Source: Spartobacteria bacterium LR76
Lineage (GTDB): Bacteria; Verrucomicrobiota; Verrucomicrobiia; Chthoniobacterales; Terrimicrobiaceae
NCBI GenBank assembly: GCA_003054655.1
Contig: QAYZ01000010.1
Span: 1 to 64,000 of the forward strand
Direction: 5' to 3'
Length of the DNA: 64,000 nucleotides
Shown one piece after another: positions 37,089-46,884 of this stretch. Every line of letters starts with the position of its first letter. Position 1 is the first letter of the stretch. The translations under genes and the position numbers were made by a program. The notes under the pieces were generated by a model. The model saw only the letters and a program-made list of their open reading frames with translations. It was not told the DNA's origin and did not search any database.

Positions 37089-37652
37089 TCAGGTGGCACA
37101 GGCTCGGCGGGGTTTCTTCTCTGCCAGGTAGTGCTCGATCACGCGCATGGCGTCCTCTGAGGACCCGGCCAGGCCGGTCATCTCGATGCGTAGCGCATAG
37201 GCGGGCGGGGTCATTACGCCCGGGATCGCTCTCATCGTGCCCCGGTAGCACCGGGCGAGCCAGCCGGTCGCGTATTTGTCGAGATCGATCACCTCCAGGT
37301 CGATGGGGCGCCATGTCTCGGAAAAACAAACATTCACGCCGCTGCCATCCGGGCCATTGACCGCCTCCCGGCGGGGACCGCGCGCGGCCGTGACGACAGC
37401 CTCCCAGGGGATGAGCGAATAGTAGGCGCGGTAACAGAGAATGCCCCGCTCATCGATCTCCACGGCGGGTCCGCTGGCGGCGAGGTTTGCGACGATCAGG
37501 GCGATCAGCCCGGCGAAGACCACAGCGGCAGCCACCTGTCCTCCCATGGGCAGCCGGGCAAAGGCCAGCATCCCGAAGGCACCGCCAAAGGCCAGGATAA
37601 GCACGAGCAGGCCGAGGTACCAGAGCTTGGAGGAATAAGCCACGAAGCGCAC
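37089..37652 (-). CDS. small membrane protein with cytoplasmic beta domain
   Basis: 187 residues. Two membrane helices (about 10-33 and 40-60) are followed by a PH-like beta segment: GPAVEIDERGILCYRAYYSLIPWEAVVTA is the typical start of such bacterial PH domains. The C-terminus is helical (SSEDAMRVIEHYLAEKK). Function unknown. Confidence 0.65.
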   Translation of the reverse strand: MRFVAYSSKLWYLGLLVLILAFGGAFGMLAFARLPMGGQVAAAVVFAGLIALIVANLAASGPAVEIDERGILCYRAYYSLIPWEAVVTAARGPRREAVNGPDGSGVNVCFSETWRPIDLEVIDLDKYATGWLARCYRGTMRAIPGVMTPPAYALRIEMTGLAGSSEDAMRVIEHYLAEKKPRRACAT

Positions 37653-37768
37653 GCTCCGAGCCTTACCTCAGGCAGAATGACTTAGCGATGATTTCGCGCC
37701 TTGGCCCCGGGAAAAAAGTCGTAGCGGGACAAAAATCCCTCCTGCGATATCGCCGAGCCGGTGAAAAC

Positions 37769-37786
37769 AGGGGGGGCGAGCCCCCT
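37769..37786 (-). terminator. hairpin downstream of the truncated PEP-CTERM gene
   Basis: Read on the minus strand, AGGGGGCTCGCCCCCC followed by TGTTTTC makes a GC stem with four U residues. It lies about 107 bp past the stop at 37893. Confidence 0.5.
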
Positions 37787-37892
37787 CGCCTTCGCAAGTC
37801 CTCTCGCCTTCGCCAGTCGGCGACTTTGCTTACCCCTTGGTTCTGATCGTGCGTTGATTCCCGCCCATGCCCGCTGCGGGGCGGGCGGGGAA

Positions 37893-38483
37893 TTAGGCGC
37901 GGCGGCAGCGGACGGCGAGGAGGGTGGCGGCGAGGCCGAGACCGATAAGGCCGAGGGTGCCGGGCTCGGGGACGACCTGGGCCACGTAGATGGCCTGGCT
38001 GGTGGCGGTGGCCCCGCCGGGGGCGCCCTGACCGAAGAAGAGGTTTTCGGGGAGGATGACGTTTACGGAGATGAAGGCGTCCCAGCCGTTTTGCGCGATC
38101 TGGCTGGAAAAGGCATCGTCGAGGAGGACGGTGCCCCATTCTTCGGTCCAGATGAAGGCGCGGTTGCCGAGGTTGGTCTCCCCGTCAAAAAGGGCATAGG
38201 TGCCGTAGGCGAGGCCGCTGTCGGTGAAGCCTGAGATGGAGGAGGCGCCGTAGTTGTCGGAGGCGCGCGCGGAGAAGTCGAAGGCGACCTGGGAGCCGGT
38301 GGTGAGGTTGAAGATCCAGGCGTTCTGGCCTTTGCTGTTGGAGCCGGTGTAGCGGGTGGAGGCGCCGTAGACGTAGAGGCCGTTGACGATGCCGGCGACG
38401 GCGCTGGTCTGGGAGCCGGTGCTGCTGGTGTGGAGGACGTCGGTGAGGCCGACGCGGGTGGTCGTGCCGGTGGTGGGAGATGA
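37893..38483 (-). pseudogene. PEP-CTERM exported protein, 5' end lost to a repeat
   Basis: The open frame reads into repeat DNA at 38484, so its apparent first 14 residues come from the element. The true protein part begins about SSPTTGTTTRVGL and lacks a signal peptide. The C-terminus carries a standard sorting tail: VVPEPGTLGLIGLGLAATLLAVRCRRA. The missing start is not found upstream; the glycoside hydrolase gene begins soon after. The fragment is therefore unlikely to be exported or sorted. Confidence 0.75.
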
Positions 38484-38663
38484 GGGGTCGGGCCTATAAT
38501 CTACATCTCTTGGATCGGGTTGCATGCGCGGATTGGGCGGCGGCGATGTTTTTCGGAGGCTTTCGTTCCTTGTTCATCAGCGGCCCGGGGGCTGCCTCCA
38601 TTGCCTCTCGTCTCATCGCACGCAATCCTTCCTGCCAGACAGGTAAATCATAAGCCTGCCCCT
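38484..38663. repeat. degenerate relative of the GGGGTCGGGCC element
   Basis: Left end GGGGTCGGGCCTATAATCTA; right end GGTAAATCATAAGCCTGCCCC, a decayed complement. The interior differs from copies 1-3 but shares TGCATGCGCGGATTGGGCGG with 61,057-61,283, so these two form a second subtype. It truncates the PEP-CTERM gene. Confidence 0.75.
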
Positions 38664-38764
38664 CGCTCATTCCCCGGGCGACACGCGGCACAAAAGTTCA
38701 AACGCCCGGCACACAGGCCGAAGTTGCCGGGAATCGCAGGGCGGGAGATGGTCTCTCTCCGACG

Positions 38765-41167
38765 ATGCGTTCCCTCTTCCGAATAATCCTGTCCAGCCTG
38801 ATGGCCGCGGCGGCGGCCGCAGCCTCCGGAGAAACTCCCGTTCCCCGCGACCCGGCCAGCTTTTTCATACAACCCGAGGCGGCGGCTGTCCTGGAGTGGT
38901 CGGGAACGACCAGCGCCTCCCAGGCCAGAATCTCCAACTACGAAGGGAAAGAAGTCACCACCACGCCGCTGTCCCGGGAGGATGGCCGTATTTCCACCTC
39001 GGTCCGCCTCCCCCGAGGGTATTATGAAATCGATCTGGAAGGCCGGATTTTCGGGATAGTCTCTCTCGAACCTTTTGCCGGGGCACGGGACCCGTTTTTT
39101 GGCATCGACGCCGTGCTCACCTGGCTCGATAAGCGCCACGCCAGCCGCGTCGCCATGGTAAAGTCTCTCGATCGCTGCGGGGTGGCCCTGGCCCGCGAGC
39201 GGCTCAACTGGAACGCCCTCGAACCGAAACCCGGAGAGTGGAACTGGAAGGCGGACCAAACGCTCAGCCTGCGGGAAATCTACGCACAGGCCAGAATGCC
39301 CGTTCTGGAAATGTTTCACAGCGCCGGACCGGCGAAAAACGCGGGGCAATTCCCCTTTCGCACCCTCTACCCGCAAGACCTCTCCCAGGTCGTGGCGAGC
39401 TGGCCGGAGATCCATCGGACGCTGCAAGGGACCTGGGCCGGGCTGGAGGTCTGGAATGAACCGGAGGGAAGCGCCTACGGCAGCCGGCTGCCCGCCGACC
39501 AATACACGGTGCTGGTCAAGGCCATGCGTTATGCATGGGACAAAAACCAGATCACGTCACCGCTCGGAGGAGGCGTTTTCATGGGAGGAGATCCTGGATT
39601 TTTCCACGACTTCTGCATTCGAAACGGCCTGCTCGATGCGGTGAATTTCATTAGCATCCACGACTACAAACCCGCCGCTGCCATGGAGCGCTTGATGACC
39701 ATGTACCGCGATTGGCTCCAAAGGAATGGAAAGGAGGGCATGCCGCTTTGGATCACGGAATCCGGCTGGGCCTGGCCAAAGGGAGGCTCTCGTCCGTCGC
39801 TCCAACCCGACGCAAAAAGCGCCCTGCAGATCACGATGAAAGGGGTGGAAGCCAAAGCCTGCGGGGTCGCTCGCTACATGCCCTTCTGCCTGGCCTTTTA
39901 CGAGGAGGGTGGAATCAAAAGTTTCTCCATGCTGGGGCGTGAGGTCACGCCTCTCCGCTCGATGGCCGCTTACGCGCAAAGCATTCGCGTGCTGGCCGGG
40001 AAAACTTATGTGGGGGATCTCCCGGGGCATCTCGGGCTGGCCAGGGCCCGTGTGTTCCGGGGCGGTGGCGAAACTGTGGCGGTCTTGTATTCGGAAGGCG
40101 GCAAGAAGAGCCTGGCTGGCTTCCCCGGCACACCGAAGCGCATCGAGGGCATCGATGGGCGTTCCGTGGAGCCGCTCCCCGATGGTTCCCTGCCCCTTTC
40201 CGACGGCCTCCTTTACGTCTGGTCTGACGACCTCCTGCCTGTTGCGGAAACACCGGCGATGCAGCTCCTCCGCGCCAGCCGCCTTCCGGTTTCCGGCCCT
40301 CTTCCCGCCAGCCCGATCCTTTTGCAATACATTCCCGACCCCGGAACCGTCACCCACGCCAGCACACGCTACCTGACCAAACCCTCGGATACCGGCCTGC
40401 TGACCGTGACTGTGCGCATCCATAATCTTTCGCAGGAAGCGAAAACGATTTCGCTGCGAGTGCACTATCCCACCACTCAGGAAGCGGAGGGTTCCGGGCA
40501 ATCCGTGGAAATCCCGGCCCGGTCAACCGCTGACTTTTCCTGGAAGATATCCCCCTTGGAGCATTGGAAAGTGCCGGACCCCCAGCCTCTCACGGTCACC
40601 GCTGCGGACGCCGGGGGCCGCATCCTCGACCGGCTCGCCATCCCGTTGCAGATGGAGGGTTCCGTCGAGAATTTCGCAAGTCAATACACGAAGGCCCAGG
40701 CTCTGGAAATCTCCGACCTCAGCCGGTGGTCTGGAAACACCAATCCCCAATCCTCGACCCGATTCACCCACCCGGTCGGCGGCGGAGTCTCCGCTGTGTT
40801 TGCCTTCGGCCAGGGAGACCGCTGGGCCTACCCGAAATTTCCCCTTCCCCCCGGCAGCCTCAGCGGCATGGAATCTTTTCTCATTCGCGTTCGCCTGCTC
40901 CAGCCCGGAGATGTCCGCATGGCCGTTTACGACGACCAGAAGGGGATTCGCATCACGATGGATCCGCTGATCCCCGCGGATGGAGAGTGGCACGTCGTCC
41001 GCGTTCCCTTTACCCAGTTCGAACCCAATCAGGAGGCCAAAAACCTCGCGCAGGAATGGGACCCTGCACGCATTAGCGAAATATCGATCGGTATCAATGA
41101 TCGATCCGCTGATTCGAAGAACACTCTGGAAATCAGCCATCTCCTCCTGCTCGGTCCGGAGAGGTAA
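38765..41167 (+). CDS. exported clan-A glycoside hydrolase (GH39/GH5-like)
   Basis: 800 residues. Signal peptide (MRSLFRIILSSLMAAAAAAASG). A beta-sandwich lead-in is followed by a TIM-barrel core with the two clan-A acids: LEVWNEPEG (E232, acid/base) and PLWITESGW (E332, nucleophile), with FFGIDAVLTW and ALARERLNW before them. The C-terminal third is beta-rich and resembles a carbohydrate-binding module (ENFASQYTKAQALEISDLS onward, ending TLEISHLLLLGPER). Substrate unknown, probably a polysaccharide. It heads a plus-strand cluster. Confidence 0.8.
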   Translation: MRSLFRIILSSLMAAAAAAASGETPVPRDPASFFIQPEAAAVLEWSGTTSASQARISNYEGKEVTTTPLSREDGRISTSVRLPRGYYEIDLEGRIFGIVSLEPFAGARDPFFGIDAVLTWLDKRHASRVAMVKSLDRCGVALARERLNWNALEPKPGEWNWKADQTLSLREIYAQARMPVLEMFHSAGPAKNAGQFPFRTLYPQDLSQVVASWPEIHRTLQGTWAGLEVWNEPEGSAYGSRLPADQYTVLVKAMRYAWDKNQITSPLGGGVFMGGDPGFFHDFCIRNGLLDAVNFISIHDYKPAAAMERLMTMYRDWLQRNGKEGMPLWITESGWAWPKGGSRPSLQPDAKSALQITMKGVEAKACGVARYMPFCLAFYEEGGIKSFSMLGREVTPLRSMAAYAQSIRVLAGKTYVGDLPGHLGLARARVFRGGGETVAVLYSEGGKKSLAGFPGTPKRIEGIDGRSVEPLPDGSLPLSDGLLYVWSDDLLPVAETPAMQLLRASRLPVSGPLPASPILLQYIPDPGTVTHASTRYLTKPSDTGLLTVTVRIHNLSQEAKTISLRVHYPTTQEAEGSGQSVEIPARSTADFSWKISPLEHWKVPDPQPLTVTAADAGGRILDRLAIPLQMEGSVENFASQYTKAQALEISDLSRWSGNTNPQSSTRFTHPVGGGVSAVFAFGQGDRWAYPKFPLPPGSLSGMESFLIRVRLLQPGDVRMAVYDDQKGIRITMDPLIPADGEWHVVRVPFTQFEPNQEAKNLAQEWDPARISEISIGINDRSADSKNTLEISHLLLLGPER

Positions 41168-41257
41168 TCTGTATCCGGTGCAAATCACTTCAGACGCCCG
41201 GCATATCGAGGACTATTGAGTATGGGGGCGACGCGGCGTTCAATAGGGCTTGCTCCC

Positions 41258-42001
41258 ATGAAGTTTCTCCCTCTTTGGCTCCTGCTGCTAACGGCTGCGC
41301 TCGGCGCGGCGGATGACCGGTTGTTTTTCTTCGACGACTTCCAGACGTCCGGGAAGCTCAATGGATCGGAGCCTGCCATTTCTTCGACCGGGTCCCGCTG
41401 GATCGCGCTGGAGGGAGAAGCCCGCGGCAGCTCCGACGGGACCCGGCTTATGCTTCCCACGACCCAGCCGCAAACGGCGGTGGTTGAGTTGGGACCCGGT
41501 TTCTTCGAAGCCAATCCCGGAGTCTGGAGCCTGACGCTGGAATTCACCATGCCCGAGGGAAATGATCCGGCCTGGATCGGCCTCGGGTTTGCCGCGAACC
41601 CTCAACTGGCCGGCACTCTCGCCTCCACCTCGTCCGACTCCGGCCTCGCAGGCGATGGCGCGCCCAACGGAGGGTCTCCCTGGATTCTTTTCCGCCAAAA
41701 TGGAGAGGTTCAGGTCTTTCTCGGCCCTGGCGCCCAGAAACCCTTGCTAAGCAAACAGGGAGGCTTCAACACCGCTTCCAGGCACACTTTGACTCTTAAG
41801 ATGGACACGTCGCGACGACCATGGACGCTTCAGGCCATTGCCAACGGGAGTACGCTGCCTCTGGCGGGAGCCGGCGACGATGGGGTGATCGAGATTCCCG
41901 AAAATCCCGGCAGCCCTGGCTACGCTGGATTTTCCATTCCCGGAGGAAATATCGGGCCCATCGTCCTGCACGCTTTTCGTCTCGAAAGGGAAACCAAATA
42001 A
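41258..42001 (+). CDS. exported LamG-like protein, no sorting tail
   Basis: 247 residues from MKFLPLWLLL (signal peptide to LGA-ADD). It is a paralogue of the PEP-CTERM protein at 43222: both have DDFQTSGKLNGS or DTFSTAGTLNGT, ELGPGFFEANPGVWSLTLEF or DLGAGYFASNPGIYTLSMDV, WIGLGFAANPQ or WIGLGFVVNPQ, and GGSPWIL. This copy lacks the VPE-helix-Arg tail, so it is probably soluble or periplasmic. It ends 3 bp before the esterase gene. Confidence 0.7.
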   Translation: MKFLPLWLLLLTAALGAADDRLFFFDDFQTSGKLNGSEPAISSTGSRWIALEGEARGSSDGTRLMLPTTQPQTAVVELGPGFFEANPGVWSLTLEFTMPEGNDPAWIGLGFAANPQLAGTLASTSSDSGLAGDGAPNGGSPWILFRQNGEVQVFLGPGAQKPLLSKQGGFNTASRHTLTLKMDTSRRPWTLQAIANGSTLPLAGAGDDGVIEIPENPGSPGYAGFSIPGGNIGPIVLHAFRLERETK

Positions 42002-42004
42002 CCC

Positions 42005-43159
42005 GTGTATCCCGCCACCGTGATCCTAAGAAGCACTGCCGCTGCTCTCTGTCTCCTCAGCCTTGCCCCCCTCCGGGGAGAGGAAAAATACCCCCTGCCT
42101 CAGGCTCATCTCCTGGAGCCCTTCTGGAGGCAGCCGGAGGTGTATGGCGAAGCGGTCGCCTGTCTTCGCGACCGCCCCGGCGAACCAGCCACGGGGACAT
42201 TGCTTTTTGCACCGGCAAAAATCCTCCGGGTGCAAAGCTCGTATGGCAAAACCGTCTATCAGGAGGGGGTGGACTACGAGGTGGACAAGGCGAACCGCAG
42301 GCTCATCATCCCTGCGTCATCCCGGATCGCGGTACTCGATAAAAAGGATCTCTACAAATCGGCCACCGACCAGCAGGCCATGAAGCATAAGGCAGGCGAT
42401 CCGACGACTTATCTTTTTTACGCGGAAGCATGGTTCCGCACTATCCAGGTCGAGGTCGATTATGTCCGCGATGAGGAGTGGACGGGATACCGCCCTGCCG
42501 TCGGCTCCCTGCCCGCGACCAAGGCCAGGCTCCGCGAGGGAAAGCCGCTCACCATCTGCGTCACCGGAGACAGCATTGCCGCCGGGGCCAACGCCTCCAA
42601 AACCAAAGCGCCCTTCATGCCCGCGTATCCGCGCCTGATCCAGCAGGCTCTGGAGGCAACCTGGAAGAGTCCGGTCGCTCTCCACAATCTCGCCATTCCC
42701 GGCACCACGGCCAAGGGCGGCCTGGACCGCATCCACCAGATCCTGGAGAAAAAGCCCGACCTCGTCATCATCGCTTTCGGCATGAATGATGTCGCGGAAA
42801 AGAAGCCCGGCTACTACGCCGAACGCATCACCGCGATGATCAAGGCCATCCGGGAGCAATCCCCCGGCACAGAGTGCATCATCGTGACCTCCACCCTCGC
42901 CAATCCCGAGTGGAGCTGGTCACCCGCGGAGGAATTTCCCAAATACCGCGAAGCGATCCTCCCCCTGGCAGGAGAGGGAGTCGCTCTGGCCGACATGACT
43001 CGGCTCACCTCCGATATCATACAGAAAAAATCCTATTTCGATCTGACGGGCAACGGCATTAATCATCCCAATGACTACATGCACCGTTTGTATGCCCAGG
43101 TCGTCCTCTCCCTGCTAAGCGACCAGGCCGGAGACACCTCTCCGGAATCTGCATATTGA
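42005..43159 (+). CDS. exported SGNH/GDSL esterase
   Basis: 384 residues from a GTG start that keeps the signal peptide (ILRSTAAALCLLSLAPLRG). An N-terminal beta domain of about 150 residues precedes the SGNH core: block I TICVTGDSIAAGANAS with the nucleophilic Ser, block III FGMNDVAEKK, and block V NGINHPNDYMH with the catalytic His. Likely a carbohydrate esterase acting with the glycoside hydrolase. The start is inferred from the frame and the 3-bp gap after the LamG gene. Confidence 0.8.
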   Translation: MYPATVILRSTAAALCLLSLAPLRGEEKYPLPQAHLLEPFWRQPEVYGEAVACLRDRPGEPATGTLLFAPAKILRVQSSYGKTVYQEGVDYEVDKANRRLIIPASSRIAVLDKKDLYKSATDQQAMKHKAGDPTTYLFYAEAWFRTIQVEVDYVRDEEWTGYRPAVGSLPATKARLREGKPLTICVTGDSIAAGANASKTKAPFMPAYPRLIQQALEATWKSPVALHNLAIPGTTAKGGLDRIHQILEKKPDLVIIAFGMNDVAEKKPGYYAERITAMIKAIREQSPGTECIIVTSTLANPEWSWSPAEEFPKYREAILPLAGEGVALADMTRLTSDIIQKKSYFDLTGNGINHPNDYMHRLYAQVVLSLLSDQAGDTSPESAY

Positions 43160-43221
43160 TTCAGACATTCCGCAAACAGCGGATCATTGCCCGCCTTATC
43201 CGCTCCACGCACTATGGGCTC

Positions 43222-44058
43222 ATGTCAAAGACATCCTCCCCCGCCCTTGCCCTGCTTGCCTTTTCCTGCCTCGCCCTGGCTTGTCCGACTGCCAACCTCC
43301 GCGCCACCACGCTGATCTCGGATACCTTTAGCACGGCTGGCACGCTGAATGGAACCACGCCGGACACCACGGTCGCCGGTGCCAAATGGACCGCCCTCAC
43401 CGGCGCCAGCGCGGCAACCTCCAATGGCACCAGTCTTTCCATGACCACGAACACGACACAGACCAATGTCCTGGACCTCGGGGCGGGATACTTCGCCAGC
43501 AATCCCGGCATTTACACCCTCTCCATGGATGTCACCCTGCCGAGCGGCTCCGGCACCTCCTGGATCGGACTCGGTTTTGTGGTCAACCCTCAAACGGCCG
43601 GGAGCCTTTCCACCACGACCTCCGGCACCGGACTGAACCTCTCGGGGGGCACCAATGGCGGCTCCCCCTGGATCCTGAACCGTCAAAACGGGCAGACCAA
43701 TGTGTATCGCGGAGCCGGAACAAACAGCTCTTTGCTAAGCACTGCCACCGGCACCTTTGCCAGTGGAAACACCTACACGATGACGCTGGTCCTTAACACA
43801 TCGCTTGCGAACTGGACCCTTGATAGCTACATGAACTCGACCCAGCTCGACCTGAATGGCGCGGGAGCGGGCAATACGGCTGTCTTCACCAGCAACCCGA
43901 CGGACATCCGCTACGTCGGATTCTCCACCGGCGGAGGCGGAGCATTCTCCGCGACGATTGATAACTTCACCCTTACAGCGGTCCCGGAGGCGTCGATCGT
44001 CACCCTGGCTGCCTGCGGCATCGGGTTTCTCGCCCTGCTCAGAACCTGGAGGCGCTAG
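43222..44058 (+). CDS. exported LamG-like PEP-CTERM protein
   Basis: 278 residues from MSKTSSPALALL. A signal peptide is followed by a beta-sandwich paralogous to 41258. The C-terminus is a sorting tail, VPEASIVTLAACGIGFLALLRTWRR. The first in-frame codons at 43156 overlap the esterase stop, but the extension is basic and unlikely. The protein should be sorted to the envelope or outside. Confidence 0.8.
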   Translation: MSKTSSPALALLAFSCLALACPTANLRATTLISDTFSTAGTLNGTTPDTTVAGAKWTALTGASAATSNGTSLSMTTNTTQTNVLDLGAGYFASNPGIYTLSMDVTLPSGSGTSWIGLGFVVNPQTAGSLSTTTSGTGLNLSGGTNGGSPWILNRQNGQTNVYRGAGTNSSLLSTATGTFASGNTYTMTLVLNTSLANWTLDSYMNSTQLDLNGAGAGNTAVFTSNPTDIRYVGFSTGGGGAFSATIDNFTLTAVPEASIVTLAACGIGFLALLRTWRR

Positions 44059-44061
44059 GTC

Positions 44062-44955
44062 ATGAAGTCCCTGAAAAGAGTCGTCCTCGACACCGACACC
44101 TACAATGAGGTGGACGATCAGTTTGCCCTCGCCCACCTGCTCATGGCGCCCGAGGCAGTCTCTCTCGAAGCCGCCTACGCCGCTCCGTTTTTCAACCACC
44201 GCTCGTCCAGCCCGGCCGACGGCATGGAGCGGAGTTTCCAGGAGATCCACCGCATCATCGACCTCGTCGCACCAGAGAGACAACCCGACATCTTTCGCGG
44301 CAGCACACGATACCTTCCGACGGTGAATACGCCGGTCGAGAGCGACGCCGCCCGCGATCTCGTCGCCCGGGCCCAGGCCACCCGCGACGGCGAGATGCTT
44401 TACGTGATTGCGATCGCTGCCGCCACCAATGTGGCCTCCGCCCTTCTGCTCGCACCCCACATCGCGGAAAAGATCACCGTCGTCTGGCTGGGCGGACACG
44501 GTCCGGACTGGCCGCATACGAGGGAGTTCAACCTCCAGCAGGATCCCTACGCCGCGCGCGTCTTGCTCGACTCCGGCGTCCCTCTCGTGCTCCTGCCCTG
44601 CCATCCCGTGGCATCGCACCTCATAACCACCGTCGCCGAACTGGAGTGCCACCTCGCGCCATTCAGTCCGCTGGGCCAATACCTTACCGACATCGTGAGG
44701 GAATACGAAGGCAACCCGCCCGCCTGGTCCAAGATCATCTGGGACATCATTGCCAGCGCCTGGATCATCAATCCGGAATGGGTCACCATCGAGCGCAGGC
44801 CGGCCCCGATCCTGAAGAAGAATCTGACGTGGGAAAACTCGCCCCAGCGGCGTCTCGTGCGCATCGCCCGGGAGGTGAATCGCGACGCCATCTTCGGCGA
44901 CTTCTTCGCGCGTGCCCGCCTGCAGGCCCGCCACCGCGACACACTCCTGGTCTAG
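44062..44955 (+). CDS. inosine-uridine type nucleoside hydrolase
   Basis: 297 residues. An N-terminal calcium site DTDTYNEVDDQ (D10, D12, D18, D19; two residues longer than the usual DTDxGxDD) is followed by AIAAATNVASAL, TVVWLGGHGPDWP and FNLQQDPYAARVLL, all family marks. No signal peptide, so cytoplasmic. It hydrolyses N-ribosides; a ribosylated or pentose-containing substrate would fit the cluster. It follows the PEP-CTERM gene after 3 bp. Confidence 0.85.
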   Translation: MKSLKRVVLDTDTYNEVDDQFALAHLLMAPEAVSLEAAYAAPFFNHRSSSPADGMERSFQEIHRIIDLVAPERQPDIFRGSTRYLPTVNTPVESDAARDLVARAQATRDGEMLYVIAIAAATNVASALLLAPHIAEKITVVWLGGHGPDWPHTREFNLQQDPYAARVLLDSGVPLVLLPCHPVASHLITTVAELECHLAPFSPLGQYLTDIVREYEGNPPAWSKIIWDIIASAWIINPEWVTIERRPAPILKKNLTWENSPQRRLVRIAREVNRDAIFGDFFARARLQARHRDTLLV

Positions 44956-45020
44956 CGGGGACCCCGGTTTTCTCCGCGCTGGTGCCGGCCGGCACCACCC
45001 GCTATGCTCCTCCCCAGCCG

Positions 45021-46148
45021 ATGTCATCCCCCAAACGCGTCTTAGCATATTTTCTCTGGTCCACGCCCGCCCTGTGGCATGGAGTCCGCGCTTATGCTCG
45101 GGAGGCCGGATGGATCCTCATCACACCCAACCATGTCCACGGCCCGCCCGCACGGCCGGACCGCGAGGCCTTTGACGGCGTTCTTTTGCTGGTCGGCAGC
45201 CACGAAACGTTTGAGACCCGCAGGCACTGGCCCAAGTCTGTCATCGTCGACATGCAAAACACCCCGCAGATCGACGCGGATGCCTGCGTCGAAATCGACC
45301 ACGATCAGGTGGGACGCATGGCGGCCGACTATCTCCACGATCTCGGCTACCGTCATTTCCTGGGCCTCTGCCTCGATGTGGAAATCCACACCCTGAGCCG
45401 GCGGACAGAGGGATTCGACTCCCGGCTGCGCGAGCTCGGACTCGTCCCCAGATATCTCAAACACGATTTCTGGATGCCCGCACCCACGCAAATGCTCAAG
45501 GTCGTGAAAGAGGCCATCGAGGCAGCCGGGCTGCCCCTGGCGGTTTTTTCGCCGGATGACCCTATGGCCGACCCTTTCATGCAGGCTGTCCTGGAGCTCG
45601 GGTACCGCATTCCCGAGGATGTCGCCATCCTCGGAAGCAATAACGAACGCGGGCTTTGCGACCAATGCCGCATCCCTCTCTCCAGCGTCGATGTCAATTT
45701 TTCCCGGCACGGCTACGAATCGGCGCGGCTGCTGGACCGGCTCATGGCCGGAGACCGGCAGGCTCCGCGGTTTCTCGCCTCCCCGCCGCTCCGGGTGGAG
45801 CGCCGCCGCTCCACCGAGCGCATGCAGACCGAGGATCCCGTCGTGCGGGCCATCCTCGAGTATATCGGCGAGCACTTTGCCGAAAAAATCACCGCGGAGC
45901 ATGTGATTCAGGACATTCATGTCTCCCGCTCGGTCGCCTTCGAACGTTTTCGCAAGGTTATGGGTCGTTCGATCGGCAAGGAGATCGAGCGCACCCGCCT
46001 GGAACACGCCTGCTCCCTGCTCAGGGAAACCGACTACAAGCTGGATGCCGTGGCCGGGCTGTGCGGCTACCGCAATACGTCCGCCTTCTGCCGGGCGTTC
46101 AAGGCGATCATGGGGGAAACCCCCTCCGATTTGCGCCACCGGCACTAA
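45021..46148 (+). CDS. XylR-like regulator (LacI-type sensor plus AraC HTH)
   Basis: 375 residues. A type I periplasmic-binding fold fills 1-270 (FDGVLLLVG, DHDQVGRMAADYLHDLGYRHF, DVAILGSNNERGLCD). The last 100 residues are an AraC/XylS DNA-binding domain: SRSVAFERFRKVMGRSIGKEIERTRLEHA and DAVAGLCGYRNTSAFCRAFKAIMGETP. It should sense a sugar and switch the hydrolase-esterase cluster. The start was placed at MSSPKRV because the upstream frame overlaps the nucleoside hydrolase gene. Confidence 0.85.
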   Translation: MSSPKRVLAYFLWSTPALWHGVRAYAREAGWILITPNHVHGPPARPDREAFDGVLLLVGSHETFETRRHWPKSVIVDMQNTPQIDADACVEIDHDQVGRMAADYLHDLGYRHFLGLCLDVEIHTLSRRTEGFDSRLRELGLVPRYLKHDFWMPAPTQMLKVVKEAIEAAGLPLAVFSPDDPMADPFMQAVLELGYRIPEDVAILGSNNERGLCDQCRIPLSSVDVNFSRHGYESARLLDRLMAGDRQAPRFLASPPLRVERRRSTERMQTEDPVVRAILEYIGEHFAEKITAEHVIQDIHVSRSVAFERFRKVMGRSIGKEIERTRLEHACSLLRETDYKLDAVAGLCGYRNTSAFCRAFKAIMGETPSDLRHRH

Positions 46149-46251
46149 GGGGGGCAAGACACGCGGCAAACAGATCCGTCCACAGCGCAAGGGTTCATGA
46201 TTTGCGCGGAGGGCGCTTTGTAGGGCAAATTGAAAGGAGATCGACAAAGAG

Positions 46252-46884
46252 ATGCCCCCCTCCCGCCCTCCCGGATTCACCCTTATCGAGCTGATCGCCA
46301 GCCTCGCCATTGTCACCGCTCTGGCGGTGCTGCTCCTGCCAGCCGCTTCGAACATACGAAAGTCGGCCCAGAGCGCCACCACCCTCAACAACCTGCGCCA
46401 GCTCGCCGGAGCCGCCGCCGCCCACGCCAGGGAGAACGACAACCGGTATTTCGGCAACAGCCTGGACAGTCCCAAGTACTGGCTGCGGGAATTCTGGCCC
46501 TACGCTTATCCAGATCGCGCGTATCCGGCCCCCAATTTCTCCGCAGCCGATAGCGGCGAGGTCTTTCGCGGCACCATTTTCCATACCCCGCTGCTGGAAA
46601 AAAAGCCCATCTACGGAGGCCAGCCCCGCTCCTTCGGCTACAACTACCCCCTGGAGGAAAAGAGCGGAAAAAATCTGCGCTACTCCCTGCTCATCCGCAA
46701 CGCCTCCAAAGTCGCCCTCTTCGGCGACACTCGCACCAGCGGCTCCTGGACGCCAGCCCAGGTCAACGCCCGCCACAAGAACTCCGTCCACGTCGCCTTC
46801 CTCGACCAGCATGTGGAACTCGTGCCGCTTTCCTCCATTCCGACATCGAAAGATGCGGTTTTCTGGTCAGGCGCCAGCGAGTAA
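46252..46884 (+). CDS. type IV pilin-like / pseudopilin protein
   Basis: 210 residues. N-terminal class III signal PPGFTLIELIASLAIVTALAVLLLPAA, cleaved after Gly. A globular domain of the DUF1559/prepilin kind follows (RHKNSVHVAFLDQHVE near the end is a typical mark, with the small-residue H-x-G-like turn absent). Such proteins are numerous in Planctomycetes and Verrucomicrobiota. It is last in the catabolic cluster and may be secreted with the enzymes. Confidence 0.75.
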   Translation: MPPSRPPGFTLIELIASLAIVTALAVLLLPAASNIRKSAQSATTLNNLRQLAGAAAAHARENDNRYFGNSLDSPKYWLREFWPYAYPDRAYPAPNFSAADSGEVFRGTIFHTPLLEKKPIYGGQPRSFGYNYPLEEKSGKNLRYSLLIRNASKVALFGDTRTSGSWTPAQVNARHKNSVHVAFLDQHVELVPLSSIPTSKDAVFWSGASE

